DNA from: Corynebacterium oculi
Lineage (GTDB): Bacteria; Actinomycetota; Actinomycetes; Mycobacteriales; Mycobacteriaceae
Direction: 5' to 3'
Assembly: GCF_001412105.1 (NCBI RefSeq)
Contig: NZ_LKST01000001.1
Span: 124,001-188,000, forward strand
DNA: 64,000 nt
Part shown: positions 52,380 to 61,611 of the stretch, in pieces
Position numbering within the stretch: the first letter of the stretch is position 1
How the letters are laid out: each line of letters opens with the position of its first letter
Program-made: the position numbers and the translations under genes
The notes under the pieces: model-generated
Told to the model about the DNA's origin: nothing
The model's input: only the letters and a program-made list of their open reading frames with translations
The model's database searches: none

Positions 52380-53645
52380 ATGGAATCTCATACTCGTGAG
52401 TCAGAACGCGCAGAGGTCCTCGCCAAGGCACGGGCCGCCAAGGCGGCCGCCCCGCGGGTTGCTCGGCTGACCTCCGGGCAGAAGAACAAGGTTCTTCACG
52501 CCGCGGCCCAGGCGCTCGCGGAGAACACGGAGAAGATTCTCCAGGCCAACGAGCGCGACGTGCAGGCCGGGCAGGACGCCGGCATGGCGGATTCCCTGGT
52601 GGATCGGCTGCGCCTGGACGCCACCCGGATCGAGGGCATCGCCGGGGGGTTGCGCCAGGTGGCGGCCCTGCCGGACCCCGTGGGGCAGGTGGTGCGCGGC
52701 AGCACCATGCCCAACGGCATTCAGATGCGCCAGGTGCGCGTGCCCCTGGGCGTGATGGGCATGGTGTACGAGGCCCGGCCCAACGTCACCGTGGACGCCT
52801 TTGGTCTGGCGCTCAAGTCCGGCAATGTGGCGCTGCTGCGCGGCTCCAAGTCCGCCCGCAACTCCAATGCCGCCCTGGTAGAGGTATTGCAGGAGGTGCT
52901 GCGGGCGCATGACCTCCCGCAGGAGGCCGTGCAGCTGCTTCCCTGCGAGACGCACGATTCTGTCCAGGACCTCATCACCGCGCGCGGCCTGGTGGACGTG
53001 GTCATCCCGCGCGGCTCCGCCCGCCTGATCCAGGCCGTGGTCACCGGGGCCACCGTTCCCACCATCGAAACGGGCAGTGGCAACTGCCACTTCTACATCG
53101 ACGGCGAGGCAGACCTCGAATCCGCGATCACGATGGCACTCAACGGCAAGACGCGCCGCCCCTCCGTGTGTAACGCCACGGAAACGGTGCTTATCGACGC
53201 CGCCCTGCCCGCCGCCGAGCGTCAGCGCGTGGTTGAGGCCTTCCAGGAGGCGGGGGTCACCGTGCACGGCGACCCCGAGCAGCTCTTAGGCGTGGAACCG
53301 GCCACGGAGGCCGATTGGGGTGAGGAGTACCTGAGCATGGACATCGCCGCCGCAGTGGTGGACGGCGTGGACGGGGCCATCGCGCACATCGCCCGGTGGT
53401 CCTCCGGGCACACCGAGGCGATTGCCACCCGCAACCACGCCACCGCGCAGCGCTTCGCCCGAGAGGTGGACTCGGCGGCCGTGATGGTCAACGCCTCCAC
53501 CGCCTTTACCGACGGCGAGGTGTATGGCATGGGCGCGGAGATCGGCATCTCCACCCAGAAGCTCCACGCGCGCGGGCCGATGGCCCTGCCGGAACTCACC
53601 AGCACCAAGTGGATCCTGGAGGGCACCGGGCAGGTGCGGCCCTAA
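52380..53645 (+). CDS. proA: Gamma-glutamyl phosphate reductase
   Basis: A 421-residue ProA reducing glutamyl phosphate to the semialdehyde in proline synthesis. [30 protein letters not shown] and the catalytic Cys in [15 protein letters not shown] are conserved. Its stop (TAA at 53643-53645) overlaps the stop of the convergent asparaginase gene. One GCTTATCGACGCC word overlaps the VLIDAA codons. Confidence 0.97.
   Translation: MESHTRESERAEVLAKARAAKAAAPRVARLTSGQKNKVLHAAAQALAENTEKILQANERDVQAGQDAGMADSLVDRLRLDATRIEGIAGGLRQVAALPDPVGQVVRGSTMPNGIQMRQVRVPLGVMGMVYEARPNVTVDAFGLALKSGNVALLRGSKSARNSNAALVEVLQEVLRAHDLPQEAVQLLPCETHDSVQDLITARGLVDVVIPRGSARLIQAVVTGATVPTIETGSGNCHFYIDGEADLESAITMALNGKTRRPSVCNATETVLIDAALPAAERQRVVEAFQEAGVTVHGDPEQLLGVEPATEADWGEEYLSMDIAAAVVDGVDGAIAHIARWSSGHTEAIATRNHATAQRFAREVDSAAVMVNASTAFTDGEVYGMGAEIGISTQKLHARGPMALPELTSTKWILEGTGQVRP
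53189..53201 (+). repeat. GCTTATCGACGCC word, copy 7
   Basis: Exact copy inside proA, in frame as LIDA. Confidence 0.8.
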
Positions 53646-54688
53646 CCTTGGCCGAAGAGCACCGCGGGATCGGTGCCCGTGGCCAGCGCGGCGGCCAGCA
53701 GCATTCGCGCCTGTGCGGAGCGGAAGTAGCCGGAACTAATCACGCCGCGTTCGCGCAGGGTGGCCCCTCCTCCCGCGCCGCCGTAGGCGGCCTCGGTGCT
53801 GCCGGTGGGCACGCGGGTGCTCATCACCACCGCCACGCCTAGATCGAGGGCGTCATCAATGGCGGCGGCGAGATCCCCGCCCACGTTGCCCGCGCCCATG
53901 CCCTCGATCACCAGGCCGCGCGCGCCGCGCTCCACGGCGGCGTCGATGAGTGCGCGGGGCGCGCCGGGGTACGCGGCGATGGTCTCCACGGAGGTGTCGC
54001 CCAGCGGACTCAGCGGCAGGGCCGCGGGGCGGGGGCTATCCGCAGGGGCGTTGTTGGCAAAACCATCCACCTCGGTGGTGTGGGCCTTGTACGTGCCGCG
54101 CGCCGGGAAGGTGGAGCCGCCGAAGGCGATGAACGCCCCCTCGGGGGTGTTCTTATCCGCCGCCAGGGCGATGGCCTGGGCGAGGTTATCGGGGCCGTCG
54201 GGTTGGGGATCGTCAGCGGGCTTCATGGCGCCGGTGAGGACGATGGGCCGGGAATCGGGGCGGAAGGCATCGGCGGTCTCCTCCATGGAATCCGTGCCGT
54301 GGGTGACCACCACGCCGGTGACCTCGGGGTCGCTCATCGCCGTGTGAATGGCGGAGAGAATGGTGTCCGTATCGCTCAGCGTCATGGCGGAGGAATCGAG
54401 CTGCGCTACCGGGCGCACCTGAAGATCCAGGTCGGGGCCGAAGCGGTCGCGCACCGTGTCGAGCAGTTGCTCCCCGGTGAGGGTGGGTACGAGGGCGCCG
54501 GAGGAGTCGGCGGTGCTGGCGATGGTGCCGCCGGTGGTGAGCACCACCACGCGGCCGTGGAGGTCGCGGGCGGCGGTCGCGGAGGTTTCCGTGGGGGCAT
54601 TGGTGGCGCTGCGGTCGGAGGCGGAGCAGGCGCTAAGCAAGCCGAGGGTGGCGAGCAGCGCCACCATCGTGCGGATCAGCAGTCTCAT
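53642..54688 (-). CDS. Secreted L-asparaginase lipoprotein
   Basis: A 348-residue asparaginase type I/II fold protein. The lipoprotein signal has lipobox LLSAC (about residues 17-21). The catalytic threonines are in [12 protein letters not shown] and [13 protein letters not shown]. It would hydrolyse asparagine (or glutamine) outside the membrane. ATG at 54688 is preferred over the longer frame to 54739, because the signal peptide starts there. It is convergent with proA, sharing the bases CTAA in the two stop codons. Confidence 0.9.
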   Translation of the reverse strand: MRLLIRTMVALLATLGLLSACSASDRSATNAPTETSATAARDLHGRVVVLTTGGTIASTADSSGALVPTLTGEQLLDTVRDRFGPDLDLQVRPVAQLDSSAMTLSDTDTILSAIHTAMSDPEVTGVVVTHGTDSMEETADAFRPDSRPIVLTGAMKPADDPQPDGPDNLAQAIALAADKNTPEGAFIAFGGSTFPARGTYKAHTTEVDGFANNAPADSPRPAALPLSPLGDTSVETIAAYPGAPRALIDAAVERGARGLVIEGMGAGNVGGDLAAAIDDALDLGVAVVMSTRVPTGSTEAAYGGAGGGATLRERGVISSGYFRSAQARMLLAAALATGTDPAVLFGQG

Positions 54689-54739
54689 AATTCGAGTATA
54701 TGGCGCGGTGGGCCGGGGAAACTGTGAGGTTGGCGGCAC

Positions 54740-55159
54740 CTATTCTTCTTTTTCTCGGCTGTGCGTGGGAACCTTCCAGTAATTCCACCCCCACAGTACG
54801 TTCCAGATAAAAAAGGCCACCCAGCAATAGAAGAATGGATCTGTCTTGGTGTGATAGGGGTGGGCATCTGGATCGCTGCGGGCGATGACGAAGATGCTAA
54901 GGAAGGTGAGCGCCACGATGAGCAGGATATATAGGAGTACTAACCAAGGGGAGTGGAGCCGAAAGGCGGCGTCGAGCGTCAGCATGAGCAGGACGCTGCG
55001 GGCAAGTCCCCGAACGTGCTGGCCGAGGAAGTAGTTGTGCCCGCCGCCCCACCCGGACCACACGGCGATGATATAGGCGCGTTGTTTGGTTCGGGTGATC
55101 GGGCCGTGGCGGATAGAGTCGAGTTCTTTGTCGATGTATTCCGGGCTATAGCCAAACAT
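54740..55159 (-). CDS. TM2-domain-like membrane protein
   Basis: A 139-residue protein with a GGGHNYFLGQHVRGLARSVLL segment typical of TM2 domains, then hydrophobic segments PWLVLLYILLIVALTFLSIFVIA and FFYCWVAFFIWNVLWGW. Function unknown. It is followed after about 50 bases by the asparaginase gene in the same direction. Confidence 0.7.
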   Translation of the reverse strand: MFGYSPEYIDKELDSIRHGPITRTKQRAYIIAVWSGWGGGHNYFLGQHVRGLARSVLLMLTLDAAFRLHSPWLVLLYILLIVALTFLSIFVIARSDPDAHPYHTKTDPFFYCWVAFFIWNVLWGWNYWKVPTHSREKEE

Positions 55160-55261
55160 CTTCTCTTACCACCTTGATTATGTATTGTGCGCAGGGGCTA
55201 GTATTCTGGGGGATGCGGCTGTCAAGAACCAAGAACACGGATACCGCGCTGAGTGTTTACG

Positions 55262-56266
55262 ATGAAGGGCATGGGTTCCCGGACTATTCCCCGAGTATGT
55301 TCCTCGTTGCTGGTTGCGCTGGCGGTGTGCGGCTCCATGGCGGCGTCGGTAAGCACTGCCCATGCCGCGCCGGAGGCACCGGCCCGATGCCCGGCGGTGA
55401 CGGTGATCGCGGCGCGCGGCTCGGAGCAGAATGAGAACCTGGAGCCCACGCGCTACAGCCCGGAGGCGCCCTGGGAGTCCAACGGGTATGAGGAGGAAAA
55501 TATCCGGGCCTTCTTCCAGTTCTCCGAGCAGCGGTACCGGGAACGCACCGGGGAATCGCTCATGCGGGACGTGCAGGTGCTGCCGCTGGATGCTTCCGTG
55601 TACCCGGCCTCCCTCCACGTGCCCCGGATCGCGGAGGTAGGGGAGGAGATGACGGCGCTGGAAACCCTGCGGCGCGTGGGGCAACTCCTGCGCGAGACTC
55701 CCGCGCAGGAGATCGCGGGCAACGCCGTGCGCGGCTTTCTTGATTCCCTGGTGCACGGCACGCTGAGCGTGGATAACGTGATCCGGGATTATGAGGCGGA
55801 ATCGGGCTGCCAACCGCATTACGTGTTCTTTGGCTATTCCCAGGGGGCCATGCTGCTTTCCGCCCGGGAGCGGGATATACAGGAGTCCGTGCAGGGGCGG
55901 CTGGCGGGAACCCTCTACATCGGTAACCCCCTGCTGGCCTGGGGTGATCCCTCCTTGGTGGGGGAACCTAAACACGGGGTGGGCCTGCTGGGGCTTGCGC
56001 CGTTGAACTCTCGGACCCTCTCCGCCGTGGACGAGCAGCACCGCCTGAATTATTGCCTGCGCGATGACTTCGTGTGCGATGCGGGGTGGGAGTCCGCCAC
56101 CAAGGCGCTGTCCGGGGGCGGCGGCGCGCACGCGCTGTATTTCCTCAACGCCGCTGCCCACCCGGAACAAGCCACGGCGGCGGAGGAGGCCCTGGCGGAT
56201 TCCTTTGCCCGATGGGTGGAGGAAACGCGGGCGCTGCGTGAGGGTGGAGGAGAACGCGAGGAGTAA
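55262..56266 (+). CDS. Secreted cutinase-like serine hydrolase
   Basis: A 334-residue exported alpha/beta hydrolase of the cutinase/carbohydrate esterase 5 group found in mycolic-acid bacteria. Signal peptide with AHA cleavage before APEAP, N-terminal CPAVTVIAARGSEQ, nucleophile Ser in VFFGYSQGAMLL, and Asp/His in the C-terminal third (CDAGWES and GGGAHALYF). Actinobacterial members cleave lipid esters. Start is uncertain: GTG 55253, ATG 55262 or ATG 55271. A further secreted protein gene follows. Confidence 0.85.
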   Translation: MKGMGSRTIPRVCSSLLVALAVCGSMAASVSTAHAAPEAPARCPAVTVIAARGSEQNENLEPTRYSPEAPWESNGYEEENIRAFFQFSEQRYRERTGESLMRDVQVLPLDASVYPASLHVPRIAEVGEEMTALETLRRVGQLLRETPAQEIAGNAVRGFLDSLVHGTLSVDNVIRDYEAESGCQPHYVFFGYSQGAMLLSARERDIQESVQGRLAGTLYIGNPLLAWGDPSLVGEPKHGVGLLGLAPLNSRTLSAVDEQHRLNYCLRDDFVCDAGWESATKALSGGGGAHALYFLNAAAHPEQATAAEEALADSFARWVEETRALREGGGEREE

Positions 56267-56303
56267 AAGGTAAGGGCGCCTTTCCCGGTGGGAAGCAAGG
56301 GGC

Positions 56304-56309
56304 TATGCT
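56304..56309 (+). promoter_or_regulatory. Putative -10 box of the 56347 gene
   Basis: TATGCT, 37 nt before the ATG, between the cutinase-like and the large secreted protein genes. Confidence 0.35.
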
Positions 56310-56346
56310 GACTCAATAGCTGAATATGGGCTAAAAAAAGAAAGGA

Positions 56347-58077
56347 ATGCCCGTGCTTTCTATACCAAATAATCGCTTTCGAGCGGCGCGCGCCGCTGCC
56401 ACCACCCTCTCCGCCCTCGCCCTGCTGTGTGCGGGAATATCCGCGGGCGTGCCGACGGCCCAGGCTGCTCCCGCAGACTCCCCGCAGCCGGTGATCCCGC
56501 CCTCCTCCGGCCCCAGGGAATGCGTGCCCTACCTGGGCGATCTGCTCAAGGGCAACGGGCAATTCCCCCTGGGGCTCGTCCCGCCGGATTACGGAGCCAA
56601 GGGGTACGAGGATCTGCCGGTGAGCGCGCGGCAGCAGGACCTCCCACCCAGGGTGGACCTGCGGGATAACACCCAGGGGTTTAATGGACAGATCGAGGCG
56701 GTTCTCCGCGGGGGAGAACTCTTTGTGCGCCGCACCGGGGAGCAGCAGTGGCGCGATCTGCCCACCCCGGACTGCCTGCGCGGGGAGATCGTGGGTATCT
56801 CGCTCAACGATGACGCCCTGGTGGCCCTCGACGGAGACGGCTGGATCTACACCCTCTCCAACCTCCAATCCAGCCCGGAACGCTGGGGCTGGATCAGGGC
56901 CTGGGGCGGGCCGGTGTGGCTGGGCAAGGGACTGCAATCGCCCACCACGCAGCCGGGAAGGTGGGCGCTGAGCCTCATCGGCACCCACACGGATCGGGTG
57001 TATGACACCCCGGACGGCAAGCAGCAGCCGGTGTCTCTGGCCAAGGTCACGCAGGTGGTGGCACTCAACGAGGACGGCTCGCGCATCTATTCCCTTGACC
57101 CCTGGCTCGCGCGCGATTACTCCTACGAGGTAGGCACGCCGTGGAACTCCCGGTTCCAGGCGGAGGCCATGTCCGCCTCCGGGTCGGTCATTTTTATCAC
57201 CAATAAGTACGGTGACATGTACACTCGCCTCTCGGACTTTGACATCAATGGCTCTGATCCCGCGCAATTCCGCTACGGCTGGGGCGAGGACGAACGCCCC
57301 GCAGCGAACGACGCCGCCCAGCACCGCATCGACGAATCCACCGCCCCCATCGGCCTGCCGGCCGACGATTGGCACCACCAGCCCAAGATTCCCGGGCGCA
57401 TCACCAACCGCCTGTCCATACATTCCACCGCTCCGGGATCGAATAACCGAGAATTGCGCGTGGAAGGTGTGAATGCAGAGGGCACCACGGGATTCTGGCG
57501 CAAGGAATTAACCGCGAGCCAATGGGAATTTATTCCCACCGGAATGCCCCTTGAGGGAACCGAATTGGACAACTCCTTACAGGATCGCAGCGCCGAAACC
57601 CTGGCCGCCCCCTCGCCCTTTTCCTATCGCGGGGAACTCACCCCCGGCGTGACCATGAACGTCTCCGAGTTTGCCTATGCCTCGCCCAAGCGTGACGTCA
57701 CGCTCACCGTGGGCGGGCGTGATTACCGCTTTGTGCTGCACACCATCGACGGCCGCCTGGGCACCCCGTTCTCCATGCGCACCCTCCCGGTGGAGGGGGA
57801 GTTTGGCTCCCGCCCGGCGGGCCTGGCACAGGGGGTACCGCGCAATTACCTGGCGGCCCTGGAGGTGCCGGAGGAAACGCGGGCCCAGGCGGCGGAGGAG
57901 GCGCAGAGCAACCCCGCCCTGGCGCAGTTCCTGTCCGGCTATCTGGAAGGTGAGCGCTACCACCAGGTGTATCTGAAGGTCACCCCGCAGACGATGGAGG
58001 TGTGGAACTCCCCGGTGGAAAACATGGCCGTGCCGTTGCTCAGCGAGGTGGCTCGCCTGGAGCACGCGGAGGGGTGA
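56347..58077 (+). CDS. Large secreted protein of unknown function
   Basis: A 576-residue protein with a signal peptide (AARAAATTLSALALLCAGISAGVPTAQA, then APADS). The mature part has no recognised domain; segments such as GQIEAVLRGGELFVRRTGEQQW, ALVALDGDGWIYTLSN and SGSVIFITNKYGDMYTRLS look like successive blades of a beta-propeller or similar beta-rich fold. Two cysteines near the N-terminus (RECVPYL and PDCLRGE) may pair. AAAGGA is very close to ATG 56347 and better spaced for GTG 56353. Its neighbour is the cutinase-like enzyme, so an envelope role is possible. Confidence 0.75.
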   Translation: MPVLSIPNNRFRAARAAATTLSALALLCAGISAGVPTAQAAPADSPQPVIPPSSGPRECVPYLGDLLKGNGQFPLGLVPPDYGAKGYEDLPVSARQQDLPPRVDLRDNTQGFNGQIEAVLRGGELFVRRTGEQQWRDLPTPDCLRGEIVGISLNDDALVALDGDGWIYTLSNLQSSPERWGWIRAWGGPVWLGKGLQSPTTQPGRWALSLIGTHTDRVYDTPDGKQQPVSLAKVTQVVALNEDGSRIYSLDPWLARDYSYEVGTPWNSRFQAEAMSASGSVIFITNKYGDMYTRLSDFDINGSDPAQFRYGWGEDERPAANDAAQHRIDESTAPIGLPADDWHHQPKIPGRITNRLSIHSTAPGSNNRELRVEGVNAEGTTGFWRKELTASQWEFIPTGMPLEGTELDNSLQDRSAETLAAPSPFSYRGELTPGVTMNVSEFAYASPKRDVTLTVGGRDYRFVLHTIDGRLGTPFSMRTLPVEGEFGSRPAGLAQGVPRNYLAALEVPEETRAQAAEEAQSNPALAQFLSGYLEGERYHQVYLKVTPQTMEVWNSPVENMAVPLLSEVARLEHAEG

Positions 58078-58101
58078 TGATGCTTGGCGCGGGGCCACCG
58101 G

Positions 58102-58114
58102 GGCGTCGATAAGC
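58102..58114 (-). repeat. GCTTATCGACGCC word, copy 8
   Basis: Exact copy on the minus strand in the short gap between the secreted protein gene and nadD. Confidence 0.8.
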
Positions 58115-58131
58115 AGTAGAATCCTGAAGCC

Positions 58132-58743
58132 ATGAACAACCGTGAGGCGACCGCAACCCGCATGGGCGTGATGGGCGGGACGTTCGATCCCATCCATCAT
58201 GGTCACCTGGTGGCGGCGAGCGAGGCCGCCGACCAGTGCGGGCTGGACGAGGTGATCTTTGTGCCCACCGGCCAGCCCTGGCAGAAGGCGGGCAAGGGGG
58301 TTTCGGCGGCGGAGGATCGCTACCTCATGACCGCCCTGGCCACGGCCGAGGACGAGCGATTTTCCGTGAGCAGAATAGACATCGAGCGCGCCGGTGCCAC
58401 CTATACTGTTGACACTCTGCGCGATCTGAGCGCGCAATTCCCGCAGGCGGAACTGTTCTTTATCACCGGGGCGGACGCCTTATCCGGCATCACCTCGTGG
58501 CGGGAATGGGAGGAGGCATTATCGCTCGCGCAGTTTATTGGGGTCACGCGCCCCGGGTATGAATTAACGCGCGGCGATCTGCCCCCGGAATACGGTGAGC
58601 GGATCACCCTGGTGCAGGCACCGGCCCTGGATATTTCCTCCACCCAATGCCGCCGCCGCTGCCGGGCGGGCCGCCCCGTGCGGTACCTGGTGCCCGAGGC
58701 CGTGGCGCGGTACATCGAGCAGAACGGGCTCTATGCGGGTTGA
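58132..58743 (+). CDS. nadD: Nicotinate-nucleotide adenylyltransferase
   Basis: A 203-residue NadD making deamido-NAD. The nucleotidyltransferase motif [12 protein letters not shown] (about residues 15-26) and the C-terminal ISSTQCRRR (ISSTxxR) are present. It heads the nadD-rsfS-gpgP-degV order conserved in Mycobacteriales. Confidence 0.96.
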   Translation: MNNREATATRMGVMGGTFDPIHHGHLVAASEAADQCGLDEVIFVPTGQPWQKAGKGVSAAEDRYLMTALATAEDERFSVSRIDIERAGATYTVDTLRDLSAQFPQAELFFITGADALSGITSWREWEEALSLAQFIGVTRPGYELTRGDLPPEYGERITLVQAPALDISSTQCRRRCRAGRPVRYLVPEAVARYIEQNGLYAG

Positions 58744-58904
58744 GGCTGTCGAGGCTAGGCGCTTATGCGCCGCGCACCCTGCGTTCGCGTCCGGCTCGCT
58801 TCATACCCGGCTCGCGGCTTTGCCCCAGCATTGGCCTGTGACCTGCATGTCGTGGAATGATAGGGCCAGTATGTATCCCCTGATACGAGCAACGAAGGAC
58901 TTGC

Positions 58905-59372
58905 GTGACTGTATCTGAACAATCCCGCCACCTGGCCGGCATCGCGGCCCGCGTGGCGGAGGAAAAGCAGGCCAGCAACATCGCTGTCATCGACGTCTCC
59001 GACGTCAGGGCCATCAGCGATGTTTTTGTGATCGCCTCGGCCGATAACGAACGCCAGGTGCGTTCCATCGTGGAAGAGGTGGAGGACGCCCTCACGAAGG
59101 AAAAGCGCGAACCGCTGCGCCGCGAGGGGCACCGGGAAAACCACTGGGTACTCCTGGATTACGGCTCCCTGGTGGTGCACGTGCAGCGCGAGCCGGAGCG
59201 CGAGTTCTACGGACTGGATCGCCTGTACCGCGATTGCCCGCTGATCGAGGTCGAGGGCCTGGATACCCCGCAGCGCCCCGGCGAGTGGGCCGAGGAGGTG
59301 GATCTGCGCCAGGTGCAATCCATCGAGGACATTCCGCTGGCGGCGCAGGCCCCCGGCGAGGACGAATACTGA
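58905..59372 (+). CDS. rsfS: Ribosomal silencing factor
   Basis: A 155-residue RsfS that binds L14 and blocks subunit joining in starvation. ISDVFVIASADNERQVRSIVEEVE and the WVLLDYGSLVVHVQREPEREFYGLDRLY core are diagnostic. GTG at 58905 follows GAAGGAC. Confidence 0.96.
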   Translation: MTVSEQSRHLAGIAARVAEEKQASNIAVIDVSDVRAISDVFVIASADNERQVRSIVEEVEDALTKEKREPLRREGHRENHWVLLDYGSLVVHVQREPEREFYGLDRLYRDCPLIEVEGLDTPQRPGEWAEEVDLRQVQSIEDIPLAAQAPGEDEY

Positions 59373-59376
59373 CCCC

Positions 59377-60060
59377 ATGACGCGACGCCTCATCATGGCC
59401 CGGCACGGGCAGACGGTGTATAACGCCACCCGGCGCATGCAGGGCCAACTCGACACCGCGCTTTCCGACGCCGGGGTGGCCCAGGCGCAAGAAGCCGCGC
59501 GCCTGCTAGCCGGGCGCGGCATCGCCCGCATCGTGGCCTCCGACCTGGAGCGCGCCGCTCGCACGGCGCAGATCATTGGGGATCGTCTGGGCCTGCTGGT
59601 GAGCACCGATGCTCGACTACGCGAGACGAATCTGGGCCAGTGGCAGGGCAAGACCCACCAGGAGGTCGATGGCGCACACCCCGGAGCCCGCGCGGTGTGG
59701 CGGCACGACGCCTCCTGGGCCCCACCCGGCGGCGAGTCCCGCCTGGAGGTAGCGCGCCGGGCACGACCCGTGGTCGAGGAACTCATGGCGGACTACCCGG
59801 ATTGGGACGACGCCGCCGTGCTGATTGTTGCCCACGGCGGCACGATCTCCGCGCTCACGGGCTCGCTGCTGGGGCTTCACGACGCCCAATACCCCCTGCT
59901 CTCCGGCCTGAGTAACGCTCACTGGGCGCAACTCACCGCCCGCCCACGGTTTCGCCCCGGCAGCACCGACGCCCTCGATCCGGGTTCGCTGCCTCGCTTC
60001 GAGGCAGACACGGTGGCCCAGGCGCAGTGGTACCTCGACGCCTGGAACATGGGGGCTTAG
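59377..60060 (+). CDS. gpgP: Histidine phosphatase, likely glucosyl-3-phosphoglycerate phosphatase
   Basis: A 227-residue histidine-phosphatase-family protein with RHGQT at residues 9-13 and the second histidine in LIVAHGGTISAL. The mycobacterial gene at this position behind rsfS (Rv2419c) is GpgP, which makes glucosylglycerate for methylglucose lipopolysaccharides. Function by position and family, not by a unique motif. It starts 4 bases after rsfS. Confidence 0.82.
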   Translation: MTRRLIMARHGQTVYNATRRMQGQLDTALSDAGVAQAQEAARLLAGRGIARIVASDLERAARTAQIIGDRLGLLVSTDARLRETNLGQWQGKTHQEVDGAHPGARAVWRHDASWAPPGGESRLEVARRARPVVEELMADYPDWDDAAVLIVAHGGTISALTGSLLGLHDAQYPLLSGLSNAHWAQLTARPRFRPGSTDALDPGSLPRFEADTVAQAQWYLDAWNMGA

Positions 60061-60064
60061 CGCG

Positions 60065-60832
60065 ATGGCGGTGCGCATCGTGGTGGACTCCACCGCCGGG
60101 TTGCCCGCGCAGATGGCGCGGGAACACGGCATCGAGGTGGCGAGCATGCACCTCACCGGGGCCGGCACCGCGGGATTAAGCGCGCTGGAACTCTGCGCCT
60201 GCTACGCCCGCCAGCTAGAGCGCGGCGGCGACGCCGGGGTGGTGGCGCTGCACGCCCCCAAGGAGTTCTCCTCCACCTGGTCCTCCGCTGTGGAGGCCGC
60301 CGCACTCTTCTCCGACGCGGTGCGGGTGGTGGACACCGGCACCGTGGGCCTGGGTTTGGGGGCCGCCGCGATAGCCGCCGCCCGCGCTGCGGCGCGGGGA
60401 GAAGAGTTAGAGGAGTGCTACGCGGCCGCCGTGGAGGTGCTGGACACCCAATCCACGTTCCTCTACGCCCACCGGCTTGACGAGCTGCGGCGCTCCGGGC
60501 GGGTATCCGCAGGCACGGTGATGATCTCCACCGCACTGGCCACCAAGCCGATCATGCGGGTGCGGGAGGGGCGCGTGGAACTAGCGGTGAAATCCCGCAC
60601 GCAATCGCGCGCCTTTGACCGCCTCACCGCGCTGGTGGCGGAGGCCGCAGGGGAGCGGCCGGTGCGGGTGTTCTTGCAGGAACACGAGGCCAGGGAGGCC
60701 GCTCGGAAACTCGCGGCCCTGCTGGAAGAGGCCCTTCCCCAGGGATCGCAGGTGAGCGTGTATCCCCTCACGGAAGTGCTGGCGGTGCACGCGGGGCCGG
60801 GGGCCATCGCCGTTTCGGTTGCGCATAACTAG
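60065..60832 (+). CDS. DegV-family fatty-acid-binding protein
   Basis: A 255-residue DegV protein (RIVVDSTAGLPAQ; LDTQSTFLYAHRLDELRRSGRVSAG; the C-terminal REGRVELAVKSRT region). DegV (FakB-type) proteins bind fatty acids, in Firmicutes for phosphorylation by FakA; no FakA is present in this window. It starts 4 bases after gpgP. Confidence 0.9.
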   Translation: MAVRIVVDSTAGLPAQMAREHGIEVASMHLTGAGTAGLSALELCACYARQLERGGDAGVVALHAPKEFSSTWSSAVEAAALFSDAVRVVDTGTVGLGLGAAAIAAARAAARGEELEECYAAAVEVLDTQSTFLYAHRLDELRRSGRVSAGTVMISTALATKPIMRVREGRVELAVKSRTQSRAFDRLTALVAEAAGERPVRVFLQEHEAREAARKLAALLEEALPQGSQVSVYPLTEVLAVHAGPGAIAVSVAHN

Positions 60833-60897
60833 GGTTATCCACAGCCCCGGCGGTGCGGGCGCCGTGAGGACTCTGGCCAGCGCTTAGTCTGCGCCAC

Positions 60898-61611
60898 ATG
60901 CAGGCAGATAAGGCGCTTGACCGGCTTAAGGATCTCACCCGCCCCACGGGGGAAGAAGACCTCATGCGGGTGGAATACCCCGCCGCACGCCGGTGGCAGA
61001 TCACCCCGAGGCAGGGGATCGCGGTGGCCTGCATAGCGGCCCTCGCCCTGGCCCTGTGGTGGCTATGGCCAAGGGCGCAGACCCCGGGCGTGCCACCGGA
61101 ACCATTGGCTGCCGCTCCTGGTTCCGCCTCGTTTCCTGCACCGGCATCGGGGGCGGGAGCCGTGCCGCCGGAACCCGCCACGGAGATCGTGGTGGCGGTG
61201 GTGGGCGCGGTGAAGAACCCCGGCCTGGTGCGCCTCCCGCCGCAGGCGCGGGTCTCAGACGCCCTGGCCCACGCCACCCCTGAACCGGAGGTAGATACCG
61301 TGGCGCTGAACATCGCCCGCCCGCTCCAAGACGGCGAACAAATCTACGTCCCGGTACCGGGAGAGACACCGGCGGGAGTTGATGGGGCGGGCGCGGCGGG
61401 GTCTGCGGCCGCCGAGGCGGGGAAAATATCGCTGAACAGGGCCAGCGTGGAAGAACTCATGGCGCTCAACGGCGTGGGGCAGGTGACCGCGCAGGCGATC
61501 GTGGACTACCGGGAAACCCACGGCGGGTTTAGCGATGTCAGCCAGCTTCAGGAGGTACGGGGGATCGGCCCGGCAAAGTACGCGGCGATCCAGGGGGAGG
61601 TGGTGCCGTGA
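60898..61611 (+). CDS. comEA: ComEA-like helix-hairpin-helix DNA-binding protein
   Basis: A 237-residue protein: one N-terminal membrane helix (GIAVACIAALALALWWLW, about residues 40-57), a Pro/Ala-rich spacer, an SLBB domain (VAVVGAVKNPGLVRLPPQARVSDAL) and a C-terminal helix-hairpin-helix (ISLNRASVEELMALNGVGQVTAQAIVDYRETHGGF). ComEA binds incoming double-stranded DNA outside the membrane in competent bacteria. The stop overlaps comEC. Competence is unproven in corynebacteria. Confidence 0.9.
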   Translation: MQADKALDRLKDLTRPTGEEDLMRVEYPAARRWQITPRQGIAVACIAALALALWWLWPRAQTPGVPPEPLAAAPGSASFPAPASGAGAVPPEPATEIVVAVVGAVKNPGLVRLPPQARVSDALAHATPEPEVDTVALNIARPLQDGEQIYVPVPGETPAGVDGAGAAGSAAAEAGKISLNRASVEELMALNGVGQVTAQAIVDYRETHGGFSDVSQLQEVRGIGPAKYAAIQGEVVP